64,000 bases of DNA from Plasmodiophora brassicae (taxonomy: Eukaryota; Endomyxa: Phytomyxea; Phytomyxea; Plasmodiophorida), in the NCBI GenBank assembly GCA_036867785.1, contig CP145409.1:496001-560000 (forward strand). The letters are read 5' to 3'. Every line of letters begins with the position of its first letter. Positions within the stretch are counted from its first letter, which is position 1. Shown in pieces: positions 1-10,529 of this stretch. The notes below the pieces were generated by a model. The model did not search any database and had not been told where the DNA came from. It saw only the letters and a program-made list of their open reading frames with translations. The translations under genes and the position numbers were made by a program.

Positions 1-273
1 CAGTAGGTACCCTGCGCGCCCGGTCCCCGCAACGACAGTTACGGCAGCTGCAGTCAACAAACCCGGCCGTGCAGCCCTCATTAGTCAATATTGTAGTTAT
101 CAACGTCAGATCCGACAGCCCATGCCGGATCCGACCACGTACGGGTTTGTAGTGACGAACGCGCCTACAGCCAAAAGCGTTGGGCGTGCAGCTATGGGGA
201 GCGACCAGCGAGGTGGAGCTGCAGGGCGGCGTGTATTTTTTAGGTCTACTACCGTAGTAGGTACTGCTACCTA
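1..273. other. left edge, no gene seen
   Basis: GC-rich sequence between the window edge and the 3' end of the thioredoxin gene. No open frame with recognisable protein content and no repeat was seen. It probably holds the 3' untranslated part of that minus-strand gene, including short TAGGTACT-like repeats near 240-275. Confidence 0.4.
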
Positions 274-991
274 TTAGTCGAGCAGTGCGGCCGTCTTTCT
301 GGGCAGGAGGCGAACGGCGAATGCGACGAGCGTGGCCATTGACGCGAGCGCGAAGATGACAATGAGGAAGACGGGAGCGGATGACCCGTCCGGTGGAGTC
401 TGCAGGGCGTCGCCGCCGATCCTGGGTGGCGAGCGTGGGCACGGATTCGGTGGCAGACGGCGTGTGGGGATACCTGGGGGCATTGCCTAGCGGTTGCTTG
501 GATTTCCAGTTCGCATTGGCGAAATCGACGATGGCCTGGTCGACGCGGGGATCGCCGTCGAACGAAAACGCCTGGCCGCCAGACAGTCGAATGATGGTGG
601 GGTACACGCCGATCTTGTATAGCTTGGCAAGCTCTGTGTCCTATCAGCAGCGAAGGCGGAAACGCTGGCGAACGGGACGCACCGGTTTCCTTTGTGCAGT
701 CAACAGCACCGAATTTCATGGAGGCATCGGTGATCTGAGCGACAGCCTTCTCCCAGATCGGCTGTGTACTGACGCAGACATGGCAATATGGGGAGTAACT
801 ATCAGTGCACCGCTGTCATCAGCAACGAGGACGGCGGGCACCAACGTTGCATAACTGTACAATTTCAAGAGCCAATCGCCGGACCTCATGTGCTCCTCAT
901 AATTATCCTTCGTGATGTCAACGATCGGGCCAGCCAGGATCCGTCCAGCGGCCAGAGCCGTGACGACGGCGACGATGGCCGACGGAACCAT
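274..991 (-). CDS. membrane-anchored thioredoxin-domain protein (TMX/PDI-like)
   Basis: This is a likely ER oxidoreductase or disulfide exchanger. The protein starts with a signal peptide (MVPSAIVAVVTALAAGRILA), followed by a thioredoxin fold: strand WLLKFYSPYCHVC with the redox motif C-H-V-C, then PIWEKAV, KFGAVDCTKE, and LAKLYKIGVYPTI with the cis-proline. Near the C-terminus is one hydrophobic span (APVFLIVIFALASMATLVAF), then a short basic tail. A 62-base intron at 799-860 (GTACAG...GATAG) joins WLLKF to YSPYC; at least one more short intron follows VDCTKE. The ATG at 991 is chosen because it begins the signal peptide; the frame upstream is open but basic and unlike a leader. Order signal-Trx-TM matches single-pass TMX proteins. 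Which paralogue it is cannot be told. The oxidoreductase class is well supported; the exact exon ends are less so. Confidence 0.82.
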
Positions 992-1433
992 ATTTTCTCG
1001 AACCAACACCGTGACAAGCGGCCGGCGACGCGCCCGCCGAAAAAAAGTGCTGCCTGCCACACGTTTCGGTTCCAGAACCGCACCCGAACAGGTTCCAGAC
1101 TTCTCCGACTGGTTCTAGATCTTGCACGGTGGTGGGCCCAGATCCGACCTCCCTCGGGTACATGCCTACGTAGATGGGGAGCAGAAGTTGGCGAGACCTA
1201 TATCCTCCCCGTATCGTCGTTGACCACCCCGGTCAATGCAAACGCGTCAGCGTTCATTTCGGCAGTACAAGTATCCAGGGTGCCTGTGTAGGTCTGCCCA
1301 TTCTCGCCGTTTGAATACACGGTAGGCCAGGGGGCCGTACGTGGCGACTTCGCCCGATGCACGTCGGCTGTTGCGGGCGCCGGCCGTGCAAAAGACACGG
1401 TAACGCAGTCATCGTGACCGAGTTGCGCCGGCG
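992..1433. promoter_or_regulatory. divergent intergenic region
   Basis: This 440-base stretch lies between the start of the thioredoxin gene (minus) and the start of the CRT-like transporter (plus), so it should hold both promoters. A minus-strand open frame of about 100 codons crosses it but has no recognisable domain and no signal peptide. I see no TATA box in a convincing position. Confidence 0.35.
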
Positions 1434-3038
1434 ATGGTTCGGCCGCGTGACGATGACAACAAGCCCGAGGCCGACGCGTCACAGTCGCCCGGGCCGACAC
1501 CATCTCGGCAGTCCTGGCTGCTGACGCTGTCTACTGCCCTGCTGCTCGTGTCCTCAGTTGGTGGGTCGAATAACGATCCCGTACGTATGTACGTAGCCGT
1601 GCTGCGATTTAACCGGTGCATGCCCAGGGAATTCGACCTTCTTCAAGCTGATGATTGACAAGTTCCACAATTATGCATTGTTCATCAGCCAAATTACGTC
1701 CCGTACGTGGGTCCGTTGTCACAGCACTGACAGTGGGGTAATGACGTTTCTGGGCCAGTCGTGTACATCCCTGTGTTTGGTGCCCTGGTCCTGCTTTCCA
1801 AAGACATCACGCCTGAAATGCGTGCCTTCCCGAAATCGAAGTTCTTCGTTATGGGCGCGCTTGACTCCATGGCCGGAATACTGATGACGTTCGGAGGAAT
1901 CATGACGAGCGGCAGCCTTCAAGCTCTATTGATGCAGGTAGGGCGCCAGGCGTTCACCGACTAACGTTCATACTGACGGCTACTTAATGCGGCAGGCCTT
2001 GATTCCGACGACCCTGATCCTTTCCGTTATTGTTCTCCGCACCCGGTATTCCCGTTTGCAGTATTGCGGTGCGTTCATAATCGTCGCTGGCGTGTGCGTC
2101 GTGCTCGTCCCGCAGGCGCTGCAACCGTCCGATACCAAGAACAACTTTGTGTTCAACATCATATTCCTGCTCAGTGTCATTCCGCAGGCGTTTTCATCAG
2201 TGTTCAAGGAGATCGCGTTCGACGACGCGGAGCTTGATGTCAATTACCTGCAATACTGGGTCGCCGTCTGGCAGGTCGCGTTTGGCCTTGTGGTCGCACC
2301 GGTTAACTCCGTTAAATTACTCGGCCCCGCTGCGGTCCCTCTGCAGGATATACCCATGGCGATATGGAACGGTGCCAAATGCATGTGCGGTGTTAACACC
2401 GTTCTTGCGAGCGCCACGAACGCGATCCCCGATTCCTGCGCTGGGGCGTGGATCCCGCTGTCGGCATACATTGCCTTCAACCTGCTGTACAATATCAGCA
2501 TCATGCTGGTTATCAAGCACGGGTCTGCGGCCCTCATGTACTTCGCGTACGTTTCGGCTTGGGTTCCCCTCGACAGGTCATTGACGGACGACTGATTATT
2601 GCTCAATGTGTAGGATGACTCTGCGATTGGTAAGACATGGATGTGCAATGCGCGTCTTTTGTGGTCTAATGGCTTCTTCGTTAGCCAATCATACAGGTGG
2701 TTTTCGCATTGCCGTTTATGCCCGGTGGCGGCCAACCCTTTTCCCTGTACGCCGTTATTGGATTGTTCGTTATTCTCCTTGGGCTGTCGATATACCGGTG
2801 GGCGTCGTCAAGGCAACCGTCTGGCGCCGAGGAAGAAGATATCCAGATGATCCCTGGTGCCCTAGAGCCCCCTGCATGTACGCTTACTCGCAAATCGGGA
2901 ACGCTGCTTCTCAGGCGCCGGTCGCATGACATTCGCCATGGATTCTACAGCCGCCTGGGTCTACCTCGTGACCCATCCCGGTACCATCCGGTGGCAACCG
3001 CGGGCGTTGGTGCCGACACCGACACTGAGCAACCGTAG
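1434..3038 (+). CDS. CRT-like transporter (drug/metabolite transporter superfamily)
   Basis: Polytopic membrane protein resembling the chloroquine-resistance-transporter family (PfCRT, plant CLTs, Dictyostelium Crt), which moves small solutes, peptides or thiols across vacuole or plastid membranes. The soluble N-terminus MVRPRDDDNKPEAD precedes helix 1 (WLLTLSTALLLVSSV). Later blocks include VYIPVFGALVLLSKDITPEM, a GALDSMAGILMTFGG helix pair, QALIPTTLILSVIVL (the conserved gating segment of the family), YCGAFIIVAGVCVVLVPQ, FKEIAFDDAELDVNYLQYWV, a Cys-bearing loop, and the last helices ending SLYAVIGLFVILLGLSIYRW with a hydrophilic tail. Short introns follow GGSNND, SQIT, ALLMQ, LMYFA and LRL, each with GTA-type donors. 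The family fit is good; substrate and compartment are unknown. The start is the first ATG before helix 1. Confidence 0.8.
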
Positions 3039-3131
3039 TCTGTATCGTCCGCTTTATAGAATATATCTCAGGGTTGGGCGCCGATGAATGATGCCGAAAG
3101 TATGATGCCGAAAGTATACGTCGATGGTATT

Positions 3132-3797
3132 TTAGGCCTGCTGTGGCTTGTGTTTGATGCGAATATGGCGTAGCAGGTTATGCTTGAGCGTGAACGAGCA
3201 CGGACACTGATCGCACGCGAACGAGTGGCGTTCACTCAAATGAATCAGGTTGTGGCGGTCGAGGTTGTACTTCCTCGAGAATGACGTATTGCAGATCCGG
3301 CATATAAATTCAGCATCTGGAAACGGCGGCATGAGACCTTGCTGCTGATGTTGCTGCTGCTGCTGCTGCTGCTGTTGTTGCAGCTGTTGTTGGTGCTGAT
3401 GCAGAACTTGAAACACGGTGGCTCCCGTTGTTGATTCGTGGGTGGAAACAGGCGACCCCATCGTCGTGGTCGCGTAGCGGGCGTGCGGCACTGTAGGTTG
3501 ATAGGGATGATATAGGTGGGCCGGCACCGGCATCTGTGCCTGATGGTTCCCGTGTGATGCAGGCAGTGGGGCGTAACGGCGTGGCTGCGGAATAACAACC
3601 TTGAACGCTGACGGACGTCGCTGGTTCATATCGATAGGGGATCGGCTGGACTGGTATACGCCGATGGGCATCCGGTTTGGGAGCATGGAACCCAGTTGAT
3701 ATGAACGATTACTCAAACCCCGTTCGTGGAAGACGTATAATTGACGAATGTGCAATATCGTGCGAGGCGGCTCCACTGCTGATGGGCACTGCAGCAT
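3132..3797 (-). CDS. C2H2 zinc-finger protein with polyglutamine tract
   Basis: Single-exon protein of 221 residues. The N-terminal two thirds is low complexity and rich in Pro, His and Gln, with a polyQ run at about residues 133-155. Two adjacent C2H2 fingers close the protein: C-x2-C (CRICNTSF) with HNLIH, and C-x2-C (CDQCPCSF) with HIRIKH. Fingers of this kind usually bind DNA, so a transcription regulator is the likely role, but no target can be inferred. The start at 3797 gives MLQCPSAVEPP; a TGAGTCA bZIP-type site lies across 3797-3803, directly at the ATG. The next gene upstream on the plus strand begins 500 bases away. Confidence 0.8.
   Translation of the reverse strand: MLQCPSAVEPPRTILHIRQLYVFHERGLSNRSYQLGSMLPNRMPIGVYQSSRSPIDMNQRRPSAFKVVIPQPRRYAPLPASHGNHQAQMPVPAHLYHPYQPTVPHARYATTTMGSPVSTHESTTGATVFQVLHQHQQQLQQQQQQQQQQHQQQGLMPPFPDAEFICRICNTSFSRKYNLDRHNLIHLSERHSFACDQCPCSFTLKHNLLRHIRIKHKPQQA
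3340..3403 (-). repeat. CAG/CAA repeat encoding polyglutamine
   Basis: An interrupted CTG/TTG run on the plus strand (CAG/CAA on the coding strand) inside the zinc-finger gene. It codes for a Gln/His-rich stretch and is likely to vary in length between strains. Confidence 0.85.
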
Positions 3798-3856
3798 GAG
3801 TCACACAGGCCCAGCAGGGACGATACATTGCAAACGCATGATCCGAACATCCCCCA

Positions 3857-3998
3857 GTTACGTCACGCTGGCCGCGAAACGTGCAGGTCCCCGTCCTGTT
3901 GATTCACCGAGATGCAAAAGCGGCACGCCCCGTTGAATCCGCGAGATGCAAACCGGTCGCCCCCGTTGCGTCACTGCCGGTGATGCAACAACAACGAG
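3857..3998. repeat. degenerate direct repeats in intergenic DNA
   Basis: Four loosely similar units begin at 3857 (GTTACGTCAC), 3898 (GTTGATTCAC), 3932 (GTTGAATCCG) and 3965 (GTTGCGTCAC), spaced 41, 34 and 33 bases. The second and third share CGAGATGCAAA; the fourth shares GATGCAA. They lie between the zinc-finger gene and the REEP gene and could hold protein-binding sites, since TTACGTCA is an ATF/CREB-type core. Function is inference only. Confidence 0.55.
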
Positions 3999-4136
3999 CC
4001 AATCGCTGCGCGATGCAGACTACCTAATCGAACATCCGTCACGTCCTAACGCGTTGCCGGCAGCGCCGCGTACGGTAGACACCGCACAGCAATTGAGCTG
4101 AGCAGTATCCCTGTGTGCGTGTGTGTGCAACGTGTG

Positions 4137-4160
4137 CTGGTGGTGGTGGTGGTGGTGGTG
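4137..4160. repeat. (TGG)n microsatellite
   Basis: A perfect TGG triplet run upstream of the REEP/HVA22 gene, following a (GT)n stretch at about 4112-4126. All three frames stay open through it, which explains several spurious open frames nearby. Confidence 0.9.
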
Positions 4161-4294
4161 CGCCCCTGGCATGCGGGAGACGGAGAGTGGCAGCAGCGGG
4201 CACCAAGGTCGGCAAGTCCGAGCGGGAGAGAGAGAGTGCGCGCGCGGCGGTCTGCGGACGATTTCGTTTCCCCGGCTGACGACGTACGCGCAGG

Positions 4295-4957
4295 ATGTCG
4301 ATCGTGCAGGGCGCGTCGCGCCAGTTCGAGGCGGTTAAAGCGGATTCGCTGTCGACGCTGAAGGCGCTGGATGCGCGCCTCGGCAAGGTCGACCTGCTGA
4401 CGAAGATCGAGAAGCAGACCAAGATCAAGCCGTTGCACCTCGTTGGAGGCGCCGCCGTCCTTGCGTTCCTGTTCCTTCTGTTCGGCATCGGAAGCAGTGC
4501 GGTCTGGTACGGCCGCTTCCGTAACTCTGTCTGCCGAATCTAATTATGCGTTTTCAGCAATTTAGCTGGCTTCGTCTACCCGCTGTATGCCAGCTTCACG
4601 GCCCTGAAATCGCCCCAGAAGGATGACGACACGTATGCCTCGGTTCAATCGGTGGCGTTTTATCGTGTTCGTTGACATGATGTACCTAGGTTCTGGCTAA
4701 CCTACTGGGTCGTCTTCTCGTTCTTCGGCGTCGTTGAATCGTTTATGGATCTGACCATCGGCTGGCTGCCATTCTACCACCTGTTCAAGGTCGCCATCCT
4801 GGTGTGGAGCTTCCTTCCGCAAACACGGGGCGCCCAAATCGTGTTCGTCAACTTTATCGATCCTGTTATGGCACACCTGCCAGCCTTCACTAGTACGGTC
4901 AACCTCAACGTACAACGTTCAACGGCAGCCGCCAAGGAAGGCAAGAAAGTCGAGTGA
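4295..4957 (+). CDS. REEP/DP1/Yop1/HVA22 family ER-shaping protein
   Basis: These proteins insert hairpins into the ER membrane and curve it into tubules. Three exons are joined by introns at 4507-4557 (51 bases, GTACGG...CAG) and 4633-4689 (57 bases, GTATGC...TAG). The protein begins MSIVQGASRQFEAVKADS with a soluble helix, then LHLVGGAAVLAFLFLLFGIG. Across the first junction it reads SSAVCNLAGFVYPLYASF, the family's core; across the second, DDDTFWLTYWVVFSFFGVVE, again canonical. FLPQTRGAQIVFVNFIDPV follows, matching the usual LPQTQGA block, and the tail ends KEGKKVE. Because the joins rebuild family blocks exactly, the intron model is trusted. Confidence 0.93.
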
Positions 4958-4981
4958 ATAAGACCAACCACAATGCATTTC

Positions 4982-5503
4982 TCATTTCCTATCGCCGATC
5001 TTATCCCTCTCCTGGTCTTGTTCATGACAGTCCCGTAATGAATTTTGTTTCCCGGTTTGCCATGCTGTGCAATGTGTCAGCCCGAAAGCAGACTCTTCGC
5101 CAGAACCATTTAGTTCGACGGGTCTCTTGCAGCGGCCTACAGTGAAGCCTTTGCAAATCATGCACTGATCCGGGAAACAATGAGGTGGGTATGCACCAAC
5201 GGAAAACGATTTGATAGTACCTATTCTCGTGCTCGTGCTCGTGCACAAGGCGTAGAGGATCGTCGCTCTTCGACAAAACCGCACCTGTGCTCTTCTCAGC
5301 AATGTCGGGCGCTGTTTGGCACAATGTGCAACGGTGGCTCTCCACCTGGCCATGGGGCTTCGTGTGTGCGTAAAGTTAATTTGCTTCATTATCCTCACCG
5401 GCCGTTCGTAAGTAGACGTCGAAGTCAGCTGCGTCTCTACCGAGTGGGTGGCTGCCTGCACGAACGCACCCGCCTGGAGAACGAACGGGAACAGGAAACG
5501 CAT
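4982..5503 (-). CDS. possible small secreted cysteine-rich protein
   Basis: Unspliced frame of 173 residues starting MRFLFPFVLQAGAFVQA, a plausible signal peptide. About nine cysteines follow, including a C-M-I-C pair near residue 120. No known domain was recognised. The frame lies 3' of the REEP gene, and an extended AP-1-like site (GTTGACTCAAC, at 5779) stands about 275 bases upstream. Open frames on the other strand overlap it, so it could be chance. Read as a candidate only. Confidence 0.28.
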   Translation of the reverse strand: MRFLFPFVLQAGAFVQAATHSVETQLTSTSTYERPVRIMKQINFTHTRSPMARWRATVAHCAKQRPTLLRRAQVRFCRRATILYALCTSTSTRIGTIKSFSVGAYPPHCFPDQCMICKGFTVGRCKRPVELNGSGEESAFGLTHCTAWQTGKQNSLRDCHEQDQERDKIGDRK

Positions 5504-6135
5504 GACAAACGGCCGGTGGGTTCGACGTCGTCGGCAGACTCGACGGGCAACCCTTCTAGAGTGAACGCACCGGCGCATCCTGACATTGCCAGCTCGCTAG
5601 ACGAATCGGTTCGTAGTTGGCCCAGGCAGCCTCGCCGTGCTTGCGGGCTCGGCAGGAATACGGCCATGCATCGACAAGATGGGCACAGGCAATTACCGGT
5701 CCGAGAGGAATTCGGCATCATATCCAAATAGCCATTGGAAGGCTGTCTCTTCGGTACACTGGATGGTATCTTTTCAATGTTGACTCAACCCAGCGTGACA
5801 TCACCCGAGAGGTACCGTTCCGTGTCACACTTGATGGTCATTCGCTGGTAGGACTGACCCATTTGCCCGGACGCCCACCCAAGTTAATCGAAGATCATTA
5901 GAGATCAGACACAGGCCAGCGGGCACACGTGCTCCACAATTCGACAAGTGTAAGAACTTAGGCTGATCTGGCCGTTGGCTGCTGGCGTAGGGCACCGGGG
6001 TTCAGGAGCGTATTCATTTCCGCCACTGGGTTCTGACCTCTGGGCGTTGTAATTGCTGTTGCAGTCAGAGGTGCTCTAACTACAGTACTGATCTGGGTCC
6101 TGTTTATTGGTAAGTCGGTTTGCTGACGAGGTTCG
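5504..6135. other. intergenic stretch, no firm gene
   Basis: Overlapping open frames on both strands (plus 5180-5731 and 5617-5901, minus 5437-5727) have no recognisable domain, no convincing splice joins and no signal peptide. The left part may contain a promoter for the Cys-rich candidate; the right end should hold the 3' untranslated part of the pump gene. Confidence 0.4.
5779..5787. promoter_or_regulatory. GTTGACTCA site (AP-1/GCN4-like)
   Basis: The 9-mer GTTGACTCA lies within the perfect 11-base palindrome GTTGACTCAAC at 5779-5789. The same 9-mer stands in front of three secreted-protein genes near 47.7, 49.0 and 52.0 kb. Here the nearest downstream candidate is the Cys-rich frame on the minus strand. 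Confidence 0.4.
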
Positions 6136-9100
6136 TCACCATCCCATCCAGTGAGAGAATGTGCTCGTAAGGTCTTTGCGAAGCATGTACTTTCGGAACT
6201 CGTTGAACCCGGTCAGGTAGACGGCAGATACAAGGTTCATCGTCCAGAGCTCCGTCTGCCCACCGTACGCCGTGCCGAAAGCGCTGTTCATGAACGGCAC
6301 GTACACAATGGCTATTACCAAGCCAAGCTCAACGAGAACCCCTGCATTCATCAACCGGTTGTTGAAGACGCCGTGTTCGAAGATGGAGTTCACCCTGGTC
6401 TTCACGTGGAATATGTGCCAGAACTGCGACAGGACAATCGTGCCCAGGAACGCGGATTGAGCAGAGGACAGGATGTACTGTTGGTCGGCTTCCGAAAAGA
6501 CTGTCGATCCGATCAGCAATGGGCCACATCCTGGCTGGAAATAGCTGGTGTGCACCAGTTCCGACAACGGAATCTGCATTGCAGCTGAACGTTAGTGCCC
6601 GCTGAATGAACCATGCCCACATCGGACATACGCCGTGAGACTGAAAGACCAGCAGGTATGCCCCAATGGAGAGCATTGCGACTGGGATTCCCGCCCACAC
6701 ATACATGTACAGGAACAACGGTATGGATACGAGTCTATCAACTTTGTCGTCTCGCGGTGGTCGTTGCATGATGGCGTCTTCCGCAGTCTCGTAACTGAGT
6801 GACAGAGAAGGACAGACCTGTAGGTCAGGGCGGATGTCAGTTAATGGTCCCGTACGTAAAACGAAGCGTGCAATGGAAGCAGAACCTCGGTGCCCAGATC
6901 AATGGACAGGATCATGAAGGAATTCAAGCCGGGCGGCAACCCCGCGAGCAACGTGATTGCGATGGCGGCGACTTCTGCTACCAGATGTGTCAAGGTGTAC
7001 GCGATGATCTTTCTGAGGTTGTCAAAGATGAGTCGGCCTGGAGTGGAAGGCTCAGTGTTCCACCGGGTTCGCAACGGTCGCACCACTGATACCCTCTTCG
7101 ATACCGTTCACGATAGTGCAGAAATCGTCGTCGACCAAGACAACGTCGGCGGCGTCACGTGCTACGTCGTGGCCACGTAGACCCATGGCGATTCCGATAT
7201 CGGCTCGACGAAGCGCAGGGGAGTCATTGACGCCATCTAAGAAATCAGAGTCAGCAGGGCTGTGGAGCCGACACCCGACGGAATGCATCCCTCCTGTCAT
7301 GGCACAGATTTCACCCTTGGCCTGAAGGCGAGTGACGATTTCGAGCTTGTTCATGGGCGACGTGCGCGCGAACACGATCTCATGCATAGAGAGCAGCTCG
7401 TCCCATTGCTGATCGGTCATCGACTCCATCTCCGCTCCCGTTACGACAGCTGCGCCCGCCAGCTCCACGTCGCCGGATTGCCCGTCCAGGTTCATGGCGG
7501 CGATCTCTTCGCGAGTGTGGTAATGCTTGATAATGTTGACATGCCGAGCAATGGCTTCGGCTGTCGCCGGATGGTCTCCGGTAATCATGATCACGCGTAT
7601 ACCTGCTCGTTGACACTTGAGAACGGCGTCGGCTACGCCGACCTGCGCAGCAACACATCGGTTAGCACGTACAGGAAGGACGTCACTACTATCAACCTTC
7701 GGCGGGTCGTGAAGGGCCAGACAGGAAATCAGGGTCAGGTTGTCGATTGTAAAGTTGGACTTGATGTTTCCCGCTTCATCTTCCTCGAACGTGTACGAGA
7801 ACGAGTCTGGCTGGGCGGGCAGCGTGGCCATGGCCATGACGAGAACACGTTCACCACGCCGGGCAAAGTCCCCGCATGCTGATTCGACCTCGGCGATCGC
7901 ATCTGGAGTCAGTGGTACGACGGCGCCTTTCTTCAGGACCAGTTTGCACTTGGGCAATCTGCATAGGATGGAAGCTTCAGAAACGACCACTAGGGAGCAG
8001 ACAAACGGCCCTACATTCGTTCCAGGGCCCCCTTTACGATTAACAGGTGTTTAGACGTGCGGTTTGTGCGATCAGCGGCAGGAACGCCATGGATGGTTGC
8101 CATCCATTTGCGTTCGGAGCTGAACGGGACCATGAATATGGTTCTGATTTCTTGCCGAAGCTCCATGACGTCGACGTAGCGCTCAGCGAAGCAGAACATT
8201 GCAACGTCGGACGCATTGCCGGCCACCACGTCACGCTCTCGCGGGACGCGGGTCTGCTTCCGCAACGCATCAGCTTTGCCACGCGTCGGAACAGGAGCCT
8301 CGGCCCGGTTGATGTTGGTGAAGTCTTGCTTTCCGATCGGCATGGTGCGGACTCGCTTAATCGTAACGTCGTCAATAAGGACCGGTGATGATTTGAACCT
8401 GGCCACATTATCGCTGCTCTCCGCCATGCCTAGCACCTGAAGGAACGCATCCGGCATTACGTGCTGTGAGTACGCCAGCCCAGATCACGCGCATCCGTAC
8501 TAAGGAGCCGTGGCGCTCAGCATCGGGAGCCTTTCCTGTTCGTCCCGACCCTGCCCTCTTGACCATATCGATTCGGACATCTTGCGTCCGAGCAGCGGTT
8601 AACTTTGTCTCTGCAGGTGCCTCTTCCTGGGACGAACAACAACAGCGTCAGCATGTTGCATTACCCAGACGCAGGGCCCAATCGACGCCCACGATTTGGA
8701 CGAAGTCTGTTGCCGTAGCTTGGTTGCACAGCGCCGAGAAAACAATTGTACAATGAAGTGGGTCGTTCGAGAAGCAGATGTCGAACAGCCCATGGAGTTG
8801 TTCAGCAGACTTCAGCTCCTTGAGGTGACGCGGATGAGACAGACTATCAGCAGGTTGAACTTCCCCTTCGTAGAAGAGGCACGCCACCGCCATGTGGTTC
8901 TGAGTCAAGGTTCCCGTCTTGTCCGTGCAAATTGTCTTTGGACAAGAATACGGTGAAACGCGAAGCAACCCTGGTGAACGACGCGGCTTACGGTGACAGC
9001 CCCCAGGGTATCCAGAACTTCGAGTCGCTTCACAAGCACGTTCTTTGCAGCCATGCGCCTCGCGGCAACAGCAAGACATCCGGACACAGCAGCAGGTAGT

Positions 9101-10285
9101 CCCTTTGTGGCAGCGATTAGACGTCGGCCTTGGAAATGCGAGGGCGCTGTTACCTCGGGAACGTTGGCAACGAGTACAACAATGAAGCTCGATACAATTC
9201 GCTGCAGGATATTCTTGGTCCCTTGCTGAATGATCGTGACGATAAACATGGCGGCAGCCATGACAATAGCGAGGGCCGCGATCAGCTTCACGAAATGCTC
9301 CACATTACGTCGTAGGGTCGATTCAGTCGTCGAGGCCTGATTCGCAAGGGATGCGATTTGCCCGATTGTACATCTGTCACCGGTTCGCACGACAATACCG
9401 GTTCCATTGCCCGCCATGACCTGCGATCCGCTAAGAGCGATAGATTCCCCCTATGTTAGGTAGCAGACGGCTTCAGCGACGACACCATCGAATCCGTGTG
9501 GGGCATGCGTACAGCCGCGGGTGGTTCGAGAATTGAGCACATCTTGACGGGCAGGGATTCACCCGTCATCGAACTCATATCAATGCGCAGACCTCGGGCG
9601 GTTAACAGGGCAACGTCGGCTGGAACGCGGTCGCCTACGGGTATCTAGAATGTCACAAATCTCTCGCAATCCTCTGTCAACGTTGACCGCGCACCTGTCG
9701 ACAATATGACAATGTCGCCGCGAACAAGATCGACAGCGTTGATGGTCGTTTGCACGCCCCCTCTCCGAACGCATGCGTTCTGAGGCATCATCTTCTGGAA
9801 CCCCTGCATGGCACTCTCCGCCTGGGCATGCATTAGGCTATCGATGCACAAGATCGATACGGTTGGTGAGATCAGACCTGTCCTTCCTGGAAGAATGATA
9901 GCCCTGCTGTGCACACCACAAGTATGAATAGCAGAATGCCGAGGTATAGGTCTGTCGTGTCTCCGGGTGTGCTCAGAGCCGTTGCAATGGACAAAACTCC
10001 AGCAAAGTCGAGAAGGACAAGCATCGGGTCAAGTAAATGCTTGCCGAATCGTTTCCACAGGGGCACAGGAGGCTTCGGCGTCATGCAATTCTTGCCATCG
10101 TTCCGGAGGCGCTCCTCAGCCTCCTCCGGTTTCAGACCAGAGCTGACGTCCAGGTCGGACGTATTGACACTGGTACGGGTTCGTTTGACGAGCTCATCCA
10201 GCGACAGCGTCTTCAGGGCCTTGTCGCTGAAATCCTCTCCTCCAGCCGCGGGGCGTTCCGCCTTGGCCCCGATCTGGTTCTCCAT
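6136..10285 (-). CDS. type IIC P-type ATPase (Na,K/H,K-ATPase alpha-like)
   Basis: ATP-driven cation pump of the plasma membrane. In order: N-terminus MENQIGAKAERP with KTLSLDELVKR, as in animal alpha subunits; first helices LLDPMLVLLDFAGVLSIATA; actuator motif SSMTGESLPVK; helix 4 motif NVPEGLPAAV across an intron; phosphorylation site TICTDKTGTLTQNHM; a nucleotide domain with RVIMITGDHPATAEAIARHV and the switch-helix FARTSPMNKLEIVTRL; hinge DGVNDSPALRRADIGIAMG; helix 5 IAYTLTHLVAE; helix 6 DLGTEVLLP (DLGTD in animals). The last exon has four more hydrophobic spans and ends SHWMGW. Many short introns interrupt it; exact exon ends were not all fixed. The start is the ATG at 10285. Type IIC is supported by the N-terminus and helix 4-6 motifs; whether it moves Na/K, H/K or Na alone cannot be told. 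Confidence 0.9.
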
Positions 10286-10529
10286 CGTCGACGCGCCGCC
10301 ACTCGAACCCCAGCGAGTGTCACACGAGTACGAGTTGCTCCGGGTTGCAAACCAAAATCAGCATCCAGTCACATCGCGGATGGTGGTTGCACCTGTGGCA
10401 TTCGAAGTTCGCGTCACCTGCGACTGACGCACAGGAGACGTGCGGCTCGCGTGCAGCGGTGCATCGCCCCTGAGTCATAACTGCGACGTCCACGTTGTAC
10501 CGGTCTGGTGAATGGCTGCTGCTCAGTTA
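10286..10529. other. short intergenic region between tandem minus-strand genes
   Basis: About 240 bases between the stop of the C2/transglutaminase-like gene and the start of the pump. It should contain the pump promoter. No TATA-like or repeated element was noticed. Confidence 0.35.
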
